Origin: Tyzzerella sp963558545
GTDB taxonomy: Bacteria > Bacillota > Clostridia > Lachnospirales > CAG-274
NCBI RefSeq assembly: GCF_963558545.1
Contig: NZ_CAUWHO010000010.1
Coordinates: forward strand, 6,812-70,811
Reading direction: 5' to 3'
DNA length: 64,000 bases
Positions 25,866 to 34,322 of the stretch are shown one piece after another. Both the position numbers and the translations under genes were made by a program. Every line of letters starts with the position of its first letter. Position 1 is the stretch's first letter. The notes under the pieces are model-generated. The model was not told the DNA's origin. It was given only the letters and a program-made list of their open reading frames with translations, and did no database searches.

Positions 25866-26571
25866 TTTTGTTTAATCTCCTTTCAAAGCCTCCAATAAGT
25901 CTTGATAAGCTAAATGTTAAGATAAAGTATATAATAGATGTTACAACAAGTGGTGGTATAGTTAAAAATGTAGAAGACTGTATAGTAGATGTTTTTGCCA
26001 TAAGCTCTTGTATACCTATTACATAAAGTATAGAAGATTCTTTTATTAATACAACAAATTCGTTACCTATTGCAGGTAAAATATTTTTTATAGCTTGAGG
26101 CATTATAATGTATCTCATAATCATAGGAGATTTCATACCTAAAGATTGAGCTGCCTCTGCTTGACCTTTATCTACAGCTAGTATACCTGCTCTTATAATT
26201 TCTGCAACGTAAGCTGCAGAGTTTAATGCAAGAGCTAAAGCACCGGGTATTAGCTGAGCAATGTTTAAGCTATCGCTATTTCCTATGTAATAATCTGGTA
26301 TATCAATAATAGAATCTAGCCCATAGTACCATATAAATACTTGAACAATAACAGGTGTTCCACGTACAATTTCTATATATGTAGAAGCAATAGCTTTAAC
26401 AATTTTTAGCTTAGATAATTTCATTAATGCAAAAATTATACCAATAACAGTACCAAATAAAACTGTAAATAAAGATATAATAACAGTTGTTAAAGTACCA
26501 GAAATGTATAATGGAAAATACTCGCCTAAAAAAGAAAATCTCTCGGCAATACTAGAAAAAAATTCAGTCAT
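25852..26571 (-). CDS. Polar amino acid ABC transporter, permease
   Basis: A 239-residue permease of the HisM/GlnP family with about five membrane segments. It shows the EAA-type loop EAAQSLGMKSPMIMRYIIMPQAIKNILPAIGNEF (about 140-173), where the ATPase docks, and a typical IEIVRGTPVIVQVF motif. A single permease suggests a homodimer. Its last 14 bases overlap the ATPase gene. It lies 83 bp downstream of the binding-protein gene. Confidence 0.93.
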   Translation of the reverse strand: MTEFFSSIAERFSFLGEYFPLYISGTLTTVIISLFTVLFGTVIGIIFALMKLSKLKIVKAIASTYIEIVRGTPVIVQVFIWYYGLDSIIDIPDYYIGNSDSLNIAQLIPGALALALNSAAYVAEIIRAGILAVDKGQAEAAQSLGMKSPMIMRYIIMPQAIKNILPAIGNEFVVLIKESSILYVIGIQELMAKTSTIQSSTFLTIPPLVVTSIIYFILTFSLSRLIGGFERRLNKNDRN

Positions 26572-26654
26572 TTTGTTTCCTCCCTAAAAATATATTCAAG
26601 CTATATAATAACAGTAAATTTATAAAAGTGCAATATGTATTAATAAATATATAT

Positions 26655-27497
26655 TTATTTATTATTTAAATCCTCTACGATTTTTTCATTTTTTTCTATA
26701 ATTGTATCCATAGAGCCATCGGACATAAGTCTTTCTAAAGTAGAGTTAGTTTGTTTTACTAATTGTGAGTTACCTTTTTTAAAGGCTATGCCTGTACCTT
26801 TTGTTTCTTGTGTTAAAGGAATATCTGTTATATATAAGTCTGGATTTTTGTTGACATAATTTTTAGCAACATCGCTAGCTAAAATAATGGCATCTACCTT
26901 GCCCATTTTTAAATCCATAACCATATTAGGTATTTTTGTAAGATATATTATTTTTGCATTAGATACTTGTGATTTAGCTATTTGTTCTTGTAACCCAGAT
27001 TTTTGGACACCTAATTTTTTATCTGTAAGGCTTTCTATACTTGTGTATAAATCTTTATCTTTTGTTTTTATAACAAGTTTTTGACCATCGTTTACATCAG
27101 TAGATTTTCCATAAGTTATACTAAAATCTACTGCTTCTAATCTTTCTGGCGTAGGTACCATACCAGCTACAACCATATCAACGTGTTCTGCATTTAGAGC
27201 AGGTAAAAGCCCTTCAAAAGACATATCTTTAATTTTTAGCTCCACGCCCATATCCTTTGCAATTTCTTTAGCTATGTCTATATCATAACCTACTATTGTG
27301 TCTTTTCCGTCTATTACCATATGAAATTCTCTAGGAGCATAGTCGGCAGAGGTTCCAATAATAAGATGGCCTCTTTCTTTTATTTTAGATAAAGAATTAT
27401 CTTCTTTTAGTTGCTCATTTGGATTAGTAGATTTGCTACAACCAAAAAGAGTAATAGCTAATAATAAATAGATAAAAATTTTTGGGGAAATTTGCAT
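26655..27497 (-). CDS. Amino acid-binding lipoprotein of the ABC importer
   Basis: A 280-residue family 3 solute-binding protein. The signal peptide ends in the lipobox LFGC (Cys20). Motifs are LIIGTSADYAPREFH, VGYDIDIAKEIAKDMGVELK, and FEGLLPALNAEHVDMVVAGM. It should be lipid-anchored on the outer face and deliver a polar or charged amino acid to the permease. It is the first gene of the operon, behind a good sigma-A promoter. Confidence 0.92.
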   Translation of the reverse strand: MQISPKIFIYLLLAITLFGCSKSTNPNEQLKEDNSLSKIKERGHLIIGTSADYAPREFHMVIDGKDTIVGYDIDIAKEIAKDMGVELKIKDMSFEGLLPALNAEHVDMVVAGMVPTPERLEAVDFSITYGKSTDVNDGQKLVIKTKDKDLYTSIESLTDKKLGVQKSGLQEQIAKSQVSNAKIIYLTKIPNMVMDLKMGKVDAIILASDVAKNYVNKNPDLYITDIPLTQETKGTGIAFKKGNSQLVKQTNSTLERLMSDGSMDTIIEKNEKIVEDLNNK

Positions 27498-27528
27498 AAA
27501 TATTCACTCCTTGTAAGTTTTTATTATA

Positions 27529-27556
27529 ATTATACATTTAAAAAAACATTTGTCAA
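27529..27556 (-). promoter_or_regulatory. Promoter of the amino acid ABC operon
   Basis: Minus-strand TTGACA (27551-27556), 16-bp spacer, TATAAT (27529-27534). Confidence 0.7.
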
Positions 27557-27590
27557 TAGTTTTTGAATAAATATGCAAATAAAGTTATAG

Positions 27591-27998
27591 TTAATCATTA
27601 ATTTTTTTTATTACATCTTCTAAAGTATATTTTGTAAATTCTTGTATAAATTTTTTTGTAGATGATTGAACAATGTCTTTTATAAGGCATTTTTCATTAT
27701 TATAAGTGCAATATGTACTATTTTTTTTACATTCTACAACTTTTGAAAAATCTTCACAAAATATCAAAACATCTCCAAGATTTATATCTTTTGGTGGCTT
27801 TGCTAATTTTATACCACCAGACCTTCCCTTTAAAGATAATATGTATCCTTCTTTTGCTAAACTGTGAACTATTTTTTTTATATGATTTTGAGAGATATTT
27901 AATTTTTTTGAAAGCTCTTCTACATTAGATAAGTTATAATCATTTGCTAAATAAATAAGTATTCTAAAAGAATAATCTGTAAATTTTGATAAATTCAT
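27591..27998 (-). CDS. Rrf2 family transcriptional regulator (NsrR/IscR-like)
   Basis: A 135-residue Rrf2-type winged-helix regulator. The DNA-binding helix lies in LSKKLNISQNHIKKIVHSLAKEGYI (about 30-55) and the wing in GRSGGIKLAKPP. Three cysteines (C-x6-C-x6-C in VECKKNSTYCTYNNEKCLIK, about 90-109) could hold an iron-sulfur cluster, as in NsrR or IscR, although NsrR spacing is normally x5 and x7. It diverges from a globin gene, which suggests that it represses the globin in response to nitric oxide or redox state. That link is an inference. Confidence 0.8.
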   Translation of the reverse strand: MNLSKFTDYSFRILIYLANDYNLSNVEELSKKLNISQNHIKKIVHSLAKEGYILSLKGRSGGIKLAKPPKDINLGDVLIFCEDFSKVVECKKNSTYCTYNNEKCLIKDIVQSSTKKFIQEFTKYTLEDVIKKIND

Positions 27999-28065
27999 AA
28001 AATAAATCTCCTTAAAATATAAAATATTATAAATATTATAACATAAAAAGTATAAAAAAATAATG

Positions 28066-28123
28066 TTGACTTATTTTATTGGATATGATAACATAAAATG
28101 TGTAAATGAAATATACATTTTAT
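28066..28123 (+). promoter_or_regulatory. Globin promoter with palindromic operator
   Basis: TTGACT (28066-28071) with a -10 near TAACAT (28089-28094), followed by a near-palindrome from 28093 to 28123 with arms ATAAAATGT and ACATTTTAT. Its centre (ATGTGTAAATGAAATATACAT) resembles the A/T-rich ATGTAT-type sites of Rrf2 regulators. It lies 37 bp before the globin start and probably binds the divergent Rrf2 protein. Confidence 0.5.
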
Positions 28124-28160
28124 ATTAATATATATTTTATATATTTAAGGAGGATTTTTT

Positions 28161-28598
28161 ATGTTAGATGCAAAAACTATAGAAATTATTAAAAGTACAG
28201 TTCCTGTTTTACAAGAAAAAGGTGTTGAAATAACAAAATATTTTTATAAAACTATGTTTGAAAATAACCCAGAGGTTAAACCTATGTTTGATATGGATAA
28301 ACAAGCATCTGGTGCTCAGCCAGTAGCCCTTGCTAACGCTATATTAGCAGCTGCTAAAAATATTGATAATTTAGAAGCTATTATGCCAGCAGTAAAATCT
28401 ATTGGTGAAAGACACGTAGAAGTTGGTGTATTAGCAGAGCATTATCCAATAGTTGGAAAAAACTTACTTATTGCTATAAAAGATATGTTAGGTGATGCAG
28501 CTACTGATGAAATTATGCAAGCTTGGGAAAAAACTTATGGTGTATTAGCAGAAGTTTTTATAAAAGTAGAAAAAGAAATGTATGATGCTAAAAATTAA
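28161..28598 (+). CDS. Single-domain globin
   Basis: A 145-residue bacterial hemoglobin matching the globin domain of flavohemoglobins, without the reductase part. Residues expected at the haem are present: the TKYFYKTMFENNPEVKPMF segment with a B10-type Tyr (about 29), Gln at E7 (in DKQASGAQPVALANA), and the proximal His in IGERHVEVGVLAEHYPIVG (about 85). Known single-domain globins of this class bind O2 or NO and protect against nitrosative stress. The divergent Rrf2 regulator supports an NO or redox role. Single gene with a terminator. Confidence 0.9.
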   Translation: MLDAKTIEIIKSTVPVLQEKGVEITKYFYKTMFENNPEVKPMFDMDKQASGAQPVALANAILAAAKNIDNLEAIMPAVKSIGERHVEVGVLAEHYPIVGKNLLIAIKDMLGDAATDEIMQAWEKTYGVLAEVFIKVEKEMYDAKN

Positions 28599-28610
28599 TA
28601 AGATAAAAAT

Positions 28611-28645
28611 AAAACCTATCTAAATATTTAGATAGGTTTTGTTTT
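28611..28645. terminator. Bidirectional terminator between globin and nuclease genes
   Basis: Perfect stem AAAACCTATCTAAA / TTTAGATAGGTTTT, then GTTTTT. Confidence 0.85.
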
Positions 28646-30291
28646 TATCTTACAACAATATAGCTTTTTATTTTATCATAAACATTGCTAGCATTGTTTA
28701 GTTTAAAAAATTCTTCTATTTCATCTAAAGAGCCAAAGTTATCTTGCTCTCTATATTTAATAATATTATCTATTATTTTATTATTAATACCATTATTTAA
28801 AGATAAAAGCTCTGTTTTAGAGGCAGTATTAATATTTGTATATAAACTAATTTTGTTGTTAATATCTGCCACATTTAAAGGTAACTGACCTGAGTGTCTT
28901 ATAGGCCTATTTTGTATAATATGGTATGCTTGGTTTGTAGATATTTTTTGCTCATACATTTGCTCTTTTGTAGCAGTGTTAATATTTATGTATTCGTCTT
29001 TATTTTTATTAATATATACAGCATCTTTTACTCTATCGTATTCTGACGAGCTTAAAATAGATTTTAAATCTGATTTTTCATATAAATTTGTATTTTTAAT
29101 TTTTTCTGCAGTTGTTCTTCCAAAAATAGCATTAAGCTCAATTATATTTTCTGTTTTTAAATCTGTAAAAACATTAAGGTTGTCTTGTAAATAATGTATA
29201 TCTTTTTCTGTAATGTTGTTTGTACCAATTTTATAAAGTTCCATTAATGTTTTATATGTGTAGCCATTTTTTCTATATGCTATAATATCATCTGCAAAAT
29301 AATAAGGTACATCTGCACTTGTAAGAGATGATTTGTCAGATAACGATATATTTGCTCTCCTATAAGACTTGCTTACATCTATATTGCTAGTATCCTCTAC
29401 ACATATAAATGATGATATTTTGTCATAGTCATAAGTTGATATAATGCTAGAAATGTCGCTTGTATTTCTAAATTTGTTTTTATCACGTTTATTTATTATC
29501 TTTTTAATATTTGAATCTGACATATTATTTAATGTTTTAAGTTCAAATTCGTTGGCAGTGTTAATGTTAGTGCATACTGTTAAAGCGTGTTTGTTTTTAT
29601 CGTATATTTTTTTAGTAAAGCCTTTAACAAATTTTATTTCTTGAATATTTGAAAAAGGATTATTGTTCCTATATGATATTATCTCTTTAGAAAGGTCTTC
29701 CGATACATCTTTTAAAAGTTTTTGTAGTTGTTCTTTTGTAGCAGTATTAATGTTTATTTTATCGTTTGTATGGATAACATTTCCACCGCTAGAGCCTGTA
29801 ATACTAGAATAATTATCACTTTCAAATTTCCACATACCAACAAAATCTTGTTTTGCTGTATTTTGTGCAGATAAAAGGCTATTATATGTACCACCTTTAT
29901 TTTGTTTGTTATCTATAACAGCATATCCATTTAGTACCATCTCGTTATTTATATTAATACCGTTTAAATATACTATCATATAATTAAATTTACCACCTGT
30001 ATAAGAGTTACCATCATTTATAAGGTTAACATTTTGCCCTAGTAAAGTGTTTGTAAGGTATTGGTAGCTAGCATCAAATCCCCTTGCATCAATACCTTTT
30101 AGCTTAACATAAGAAGTATCTTTATTTGGTAGTTCTACCTTTATAGTATCTCCATCTAAAACTTGTAATACCTTTGCATAAGTGTTGTTGTATGGTATTT
30201 TATCAATTTCTTTAGAATATATAGGTATGTTAAATGTTAAAATTATGCTAATAACTAATGTAAATAAAACTATGTTTTTAAAAACTTTCAT
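28645..30291 (-). CDS. Secreted staphylococcal-nuclease-like protein with ComEA-type HhH repeats
   Basis: A 548-residue protein with a signal peptide (first 26 residues, ending near IYS-KE), an SNase-like domain (about 35-160, with VLQVLDGDTIKVELPN and YVKLKGIDARG), and a long tail of repeats that resemble ComEA helix-hairpin-helix units. Recurrent starts are KININTATKEQLQKL, TNINTANEFELKTL, ANISLSDKSSLTSA, ININTATKEQMYEQ and TNINTASKTELLSL, so at least five or six copies. The tail probably binds extracellular DNA and the head cuts it. The second catalytic Arg of the classical SNase (in the ERLA-type helix) is not evident; KFNYMIVYLNG replaces the usual YGR-L-A-Y, so activity is uncertain. 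Confidence 0.8.
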   Translation of the reverse strand: MKVFKNIVLFTLVISIILTFNIPIYSKEIDKIPYNNTYAKVLQVLDGDTIKVELPNKDTSYVKLKGIDARGFDASYQYLTNTLLGQNVNLINDGNSYTGGKFNYMIVYLNGININNEMVLNGYAVIDNKQNKGGTYNSLLSAQNTAKQDFVGMWKFESDNYSSITGSSGGNVIHTNDKININTATKEQLQKLLKDVSEDLSKEIISYRNNNPFSNIQEIKFVKGFTKKIYDKNKHALTVCTNINTANEFELKTLNNMSDSNIKKIINKRDKNKFRNTSDISSIISTYDYDKISSFICVEDTSNIDVSKSYRRANISLSDKSSLTSADVPYYFADDIIAYRKNGYTYKTLMELYKIGTNNITEKDIHYLQDNLNVFTDLKTENIIELNAIFGRTTAEKIKNTNLYEKSDLKSILSSSEYDRVKDAVYINKNKDEYININTATKEQMYEQKISTNQAYHIIQNRPIRHSGQLPLNVADINNKISLYTNINTASKTELLSLNNGINNKIIDNIIKYREQDNFGSLDEIEEFFKLNNASNVYDKIKSYIVVR

Positions 30292-30480
30292 AATATCACC
30301 TTTATAATAAAATTAATATGTATCAAAACTATATCAACCATATTATAACAAAAAAAATAAGTTTTTTCTATAAAATTTTAAAAAATACATTACATTTATA
30401 TTAAATTATTTAAAAAAAATTGAATTATAAAAAATGATAGTATATAATTTATATAAAAATATTACGTATAGGTGAAAATT

Positions 30481-31446
30481 ATGTTGAGATATAAAAAATA
30501 TATAAATTATATACTAATAGCAATCTTAATTTTAGGTTCTTTTAGCATATACTATTTTAAACAGATTAATAAAAATAAAGAGTATGTTTTAAAGATAAAT
30601 AATGAATACATATATAAAGAAGAATTTTTATTATATTTAAGTGAGCAGGAGCGTATATTTGAAGAAATAGGTGGCGTGGATATATGGTACACAGATTTTG
30701 ATGGTGTGCCTGCTAAAGATATTGCAAAAAACAATGCTATAAACTCTATTATCTTTTTAAAAGCTATTGTAAATAAGGCACAAAGCTTAGATATACAGCT
30801 TACAAAAGAAGATGAAAATGTATTTAAAGAAAAAGCCTTGTCATTAAAAGAAAATATAAATATAGCCTACAATATAGAAATACCTTTATATATATGCGAA
30901 AAATTTGAAAAAGAAAAACTTATAGAAGCTAAAGTTTATGAATATATAACAGGTACTTTTGTTGTAGACGAAAAAGATTTTCAAAAATATTTTGAAAATT
31001 ATATGAAAAAAAATAATTATGAAATAAATAAAATAAATTTAGATTATATATTTATAAAAAATAATAATGCATTTAATGCTAAAGAAAAAGCTAATAATAT
31101 ATCTAAAAGTATAAATACAGAGGTAGATTTTAATAAATTTAAAGAACAACCATTTATAGAGGTTTATAAAAACGTTTATTTAGAAAAAAATACATTTGAA
31201 AAAAACATACAGGATAAAGTGTATCAATTAAGTGAAAATAGCATAAGCAGTGTAATAGAAGGTAGAGATGGCTTTTATATATTTAAAATAAATAAATTAT
31301 TAAAGCAAGATATAAAAGAAATAGAAAAGACTATTAGAGATGAATATATAAATATTAAAAAAACAGAAATATATAGCTTGCAAACTAAAAACTGGCTAAG
31401 TGATATAAAAGTACAAAGAAATAGTGAAATATTGTCGAATATATGA
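30481..31446 (+). CDS. Membrane-anchored PpiC/SurA-like peptidyl-prolyl isomerase
   Basis: A 321-residue protein with an N-terminal signal anchor (about 9-27), a SurA-like N-terminal helical region (VLKINNEYIYKEEFLLYLSEQE), and a weak parvulin domain (about 175-285: LDYIFIKNNNAFNAKEKANNI and VYQLSENSISSVIEGRDGFYIFKI). The ATG at 30481 follows AGGTGA; the upstream GTG is part of that site. It should fold or guard exported proteins. It lies 30 bp before an ABC export system with a large surface protein and may act with it. Confidence 0.75.
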   Translation: MLRYKKYINYILIAILILGSFSIYYFKQINKNKEYVLKINNEYIYKEEFLLYLSEQERIFEEIGGVDIWYTDFDGVPAKDIAKNNAINSIIFLKAIVNKAQSLDIQLTKEDENVFKEKALSLKENINIAYNIEIPLYICEKFEKEKLIEAKVYEYITGTFVVDEKDFQKYFENYMKKNNYEINKINLDYIFIKNNNAFNAKEKANNISKSINTEVDFNKFKEQPFIEVYKNVYLEKNTFEKNIQDKVYQLSENSISSVIEGRDGFYIFKINKLLKQDIKEIEKTIRDEYINIKKTEIYSLQTKNWLSDIKVQRNSEILSNI

Positions 31447-31476
31447 TATAATTAGGTAATACTAGGAGGTGATGTT

Positions 31477-32217
31477 TTGGATAATAATGAAGAGTATGTA
31501 ATAGAAGTAAAAAATTTGTCAAAAACTTATACTATGGGTAGCGAAAGCATAGTAGCACTAGATAATATTAGTATAGGATTTAAAAAAGGTAAAATATACT
31601 GCCTTTTAGGTACATCTGGTTCTGGTAAATCAACTTTATTAAATATGATAGCAGGGCTAGAAAGATGCTCTAAAGGTAGCATTATATTTAAAGGAAAGAA
31701 TATTGAAAAAATGAGCGAAGAGGGTCTTGCTATATTTAGACAAAAATATCTTGGATTTGTATTTCAATCTTACAACCTATTACCAACCTTAACAGCACTA
31801 GAAAATGTAACTTTGCCTCTTGTTTTTATGGGAGTAAATAAGAAAGCTAGAGAAAAAAGAGCCAAAGAAATGTTAAAGGCAGTGGGGCTTGAAAAACGTT
31901 TAAAGCATAAGCCAGCAGAGATGAGTGGTGGGCAACAGCAAAGAGTTAGTATAGCTAGAGCTTTTGTAAACAACCCACAAATAATTTTTGCAGATGAGCC
32001 AACAGGTAATCTAGATACCAAAACTACATATGAAATGATGAACCTTATTACAAGCAAAGCAAGGGAGTATAACCAAACGCTTATAATAGTTACACACGAT
32101 TTAGAAATAGCAGAATATGCTGATGAGATAGTATATTTAAAAGATGGACATATTGTAAAAACAGAAATAAATGAAAACCCTAAAAAAGAGGTTATTTATA
32201 GCTCAAATGAAGAATAG
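31477..32217 (+). CDS. LolD/MacB-type ABC transporter ATP-binding protein
   Basis: A 246-residue ATPase of the lipoprotein or MacB-like export class. It has Walker A GTSGSGKST (about residue 44), signature MSGGQQQRVSIA and Walker B IIFADEPTGNLD followed by the H-loop VTHDLE. The TTG at 31477 follows AGGAGGTGAT; a nearby ATG is out of frame. Its FtsX-like permease is two genes downstream, with a CARDB-like protein between them. In MacB systems the ATPase works as a mechanotransmitter driving periplasmic or surface factors instead of moving solute through the membrane. Confidence 0.92.
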   Translation: MDNNEEYVIEVKNLSKTYTMGSESIVALDNISIGFKKGKIYCLLGTSGSGKSTLLNMIAGLERCSKGSIIFKGKNIEKMSEEGLAIFRQKYLGFVFQSYNLLPTLTALENVTLPLVFMGVNKKAREKRAKEMLKAVGLEKRLKHKPAEMSGGQQQRVSIARAFVNNPQIIFADEPTGNLDTKTTYEMMNLITSKAREYNQTLIIVTHDLEIAEYADEIVYLKDGHIVKTEINENPKKEVIYSSNEE

Positions 32218-32234
32218 ATAAGGAGATATACGAA

Positions 32235-34322
32235 ATGAGATTTTTAAAAATATTTTTAATAGCAATTATTTTTATAAATAGCACAGTTTCTTTAGCTTTT
32301 GCCGAAAATGAAGTAACAGAATTGCAAAAACCAAGCAAACCTGTGCTAAAAATGGGTGGTAATAATACATACAGTATAGATGCTGGTAAAAATACAACTA
32401 TTACTATACCTATAATAAATACATCAGCAGATATAGCTTTAGATGTTTTTATAAAAGCAAAAGAAGCTGGAGAAAATTCTCCTCTTAATGTAAAATTTTT
32501 AAATAATTCTAATGCTGTAAGCTCAATATTAAGAGGAGGTAGCCATAACTTATCTTTATCTGTAGATGTAGATAAAAATGCTACAACAGGGAAATACCCA
32601 ATAACATTAGAGTATTCTTTTACAAGTATAGATAATGGTACATTTACAGGAAGTGATACATTTTATGTAAAAGTGGATAATGGTAGCACTGTACCTACGG
32701 TTGCTCTTAACAATTTAAAAGTGTCTAAAGATAGTGTAACTTTAGGAGATACATTTGATGTTACTGCTAGTGTACAAAATGTTTCTGGTATAGATGCAAA
32801 TAATGTAAATGTAGAAATTATAGGATTAGAAGAAAATAATATGACTATTGTAGGTGGAAAAAGTAACTATTTTTTTTCTAAAATGGGGGCAAATTCATCA
32901 CAAGATATATCTTTTAAACTATCTACAACAAGCCTTACAAAAGAGGGTGGTAACAAAATAACATTAAAGGTTACATATAACGACTTTTCTGGTAAAGAAT
33001 ATAGTAAAGATTATTTTGCATATGTAACATTATTTAAAGCAGGAAGTACAAACGGTAATTTAGATTTAAAAATATCTAGCCTTGTAGCACCAACAGGTAC
33101 TTTTAATGTAGGTCAAAGTGGAACTTTTAAGCTAAAAGTAAAAAATAAATCTAATGTAGAAGCAAAAAATATAAAAGTAACATCTAAGCTACCAGAAAAT
33201 ATTGTACCTACATCAGCCAACATTGTTTTAATAGATAAAATTGAGCCTAACCAAGAAAAAGAGGTGTCATTTAGTGTATCACCAACAGCTAGTGCTATTA
33301 CACAAACTTATTCTATCGGTTTTTCTGTAGAATATAACACAGGTAGTAAAAATACAGGCTCAGAAGGCACATCACCAACAGATAATATAGTTATAGAGCA
33401 ATATGCAGGGTTTAATGTAAATAATCCAACACCTCAAAAAGAAGGTGAAGGAGCTAAAACATCTGTTCCTAAAATTATTGTTAGTAGGTATGAATCTAAA
33501 CCCAATATAGTGGAGGCTGGTAAAAGCTTTCAGTTGTCTATGAACTTTAAAAACACGCACGAATCTAAAGTGGTAAAAAATATTAAAATATATTTAACCA
33601 TAGAGGATAAAACAGAAGAAAAAGGAAATGTTTTTGCACCAGATAATTCTAGCACAACATATTTTATAGATTCTATTGCTCCAAAACAAGAAGTATCACA
33701 TACGTTTAATCTTTTTGCAGTGCCAGATGCTAAGCCACGTTCTTATACAGTAAATGTAAATTTAGAATATGAAGATGAGCAAGCTAACGAATATAAATCG
33801 GTAGAGCTTGTAGGTGTTAATGTAAAACAACAAGCTAACCTTGAGCTTAGCGAAATATCAAAACAAGATATAGGTATGGTAGGTAACCCTATGAACTTAA
33901 GCTTCCAACTTTACAATACAGGTAAAGTAACTTTATCTAACCTTATGATAAAGCTAGAAGGTGAAGGGTTTGACACAGCATCATCTACAAACTTTATAGG
34001 AAACTTTGAACCTGGATCAACAGAATATTATGATGGCGTATTTACACCTATATCTGAAGGAGAAAAAACTTTAAAGCTCATCATTACATATAGCGACACA
34101 GATGGCAAGCAAATGGAAAGAATAGAAGAATTTAAAGTAAATATAGAAGAAATGGTTATCCCAGAAGAACCTGAAAATATGGACGCTTTTACAGAGCCAG
34201 AAAGTAAATCTCCTATTAAAATTATTGTTATATTAGGTGTAGTTATTGTTTTAGTTGGAGTTGGTATTTTTGTAGGTGTTAAAAAAGCCAAAGCCAAAAA
34301 GGAGTTGGATTTTAATGACTAA
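32235..34322 (+). CDS. Large surface protein with CARDB-like domains and a C-terminal anchor
   Basis: A 695-residue exported protein. It has a signal peptide (MRFLKIFLIAIIFINSTVSLAFA), several Ig-like or CARDB/NEW3-type beta domains (repeated themes such as TITIPIINTSADIALDVFI, VTASVQNVSGIDANNVNV, FKLKVKNKSNVEAKNI and LSFQLYNTGKVTLSNL) and a C-terminal membrane helix (about 665-685) with a Lys-rich cytoplasmic tail. The gene lies between the ATPase and permease genes of one ABC system and overlaps the permease by 8 bp, so it is probably the extracellular partner of that transporter. Confidence 0.8.
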   Translation: MRFLKIFLIAIIFINSTVSLAFAENEVTELQKPSKPVLKMGGNNTYSIDAGKNTTITIPIINTSADIALDVFIKAKEAGENSPLNVKFLNNSNAVSSILRGGSHNLSLSVDVDKNATTGKYPITLEYSFTSIDNGTFTGSDTFYVKVDNGSTVPTVALNNLKVSKDSVTLGDTFDVTASVQNVSGIDANNVNVEIIGLEENNMTIVGGKSNYFFSKMGANSSQDISFKLSTTSLTKEGGNKITLKVTYNDFSGKEYSKDYFAYVTLFKAGSTNGNLDLKISSLVAPTGTFNVGQSGTFKLKVKNKSNVEAKNIKVTSKLPENIVPTSANIVLIDKIEPNQEKEVSFSVSPTASAITQTYSIGFSVEYNTGSKNTGSEGTSPTDNIVIEQYAGFNVNNPTPQKEGEGAKTSVPKIIVSRYESKPNIVEAGKSFQLSMNFKNTHESKVVKNIKIYLTIEDKTEEKGNVFAPDNSSTTYFIDSIAPKQEVSHTFNLFAVPDAKPRSYTVNVNLEYEDEQANEYKSVELVGVNVKQQANLELSEISKQDIGMVGNPMNLSFQLYNTGKVTLSNLMIKLEGEGFDTASSTNFIGNFEPGSTEYYDGVFTPISEGEKTLKLIITYSDTDGKQMERIEEFKVNIEEMVIPEEPENMDAFTEPESKSPIKIIVILGVVIVLVGVGIFVGVKKAKAKKELDFND

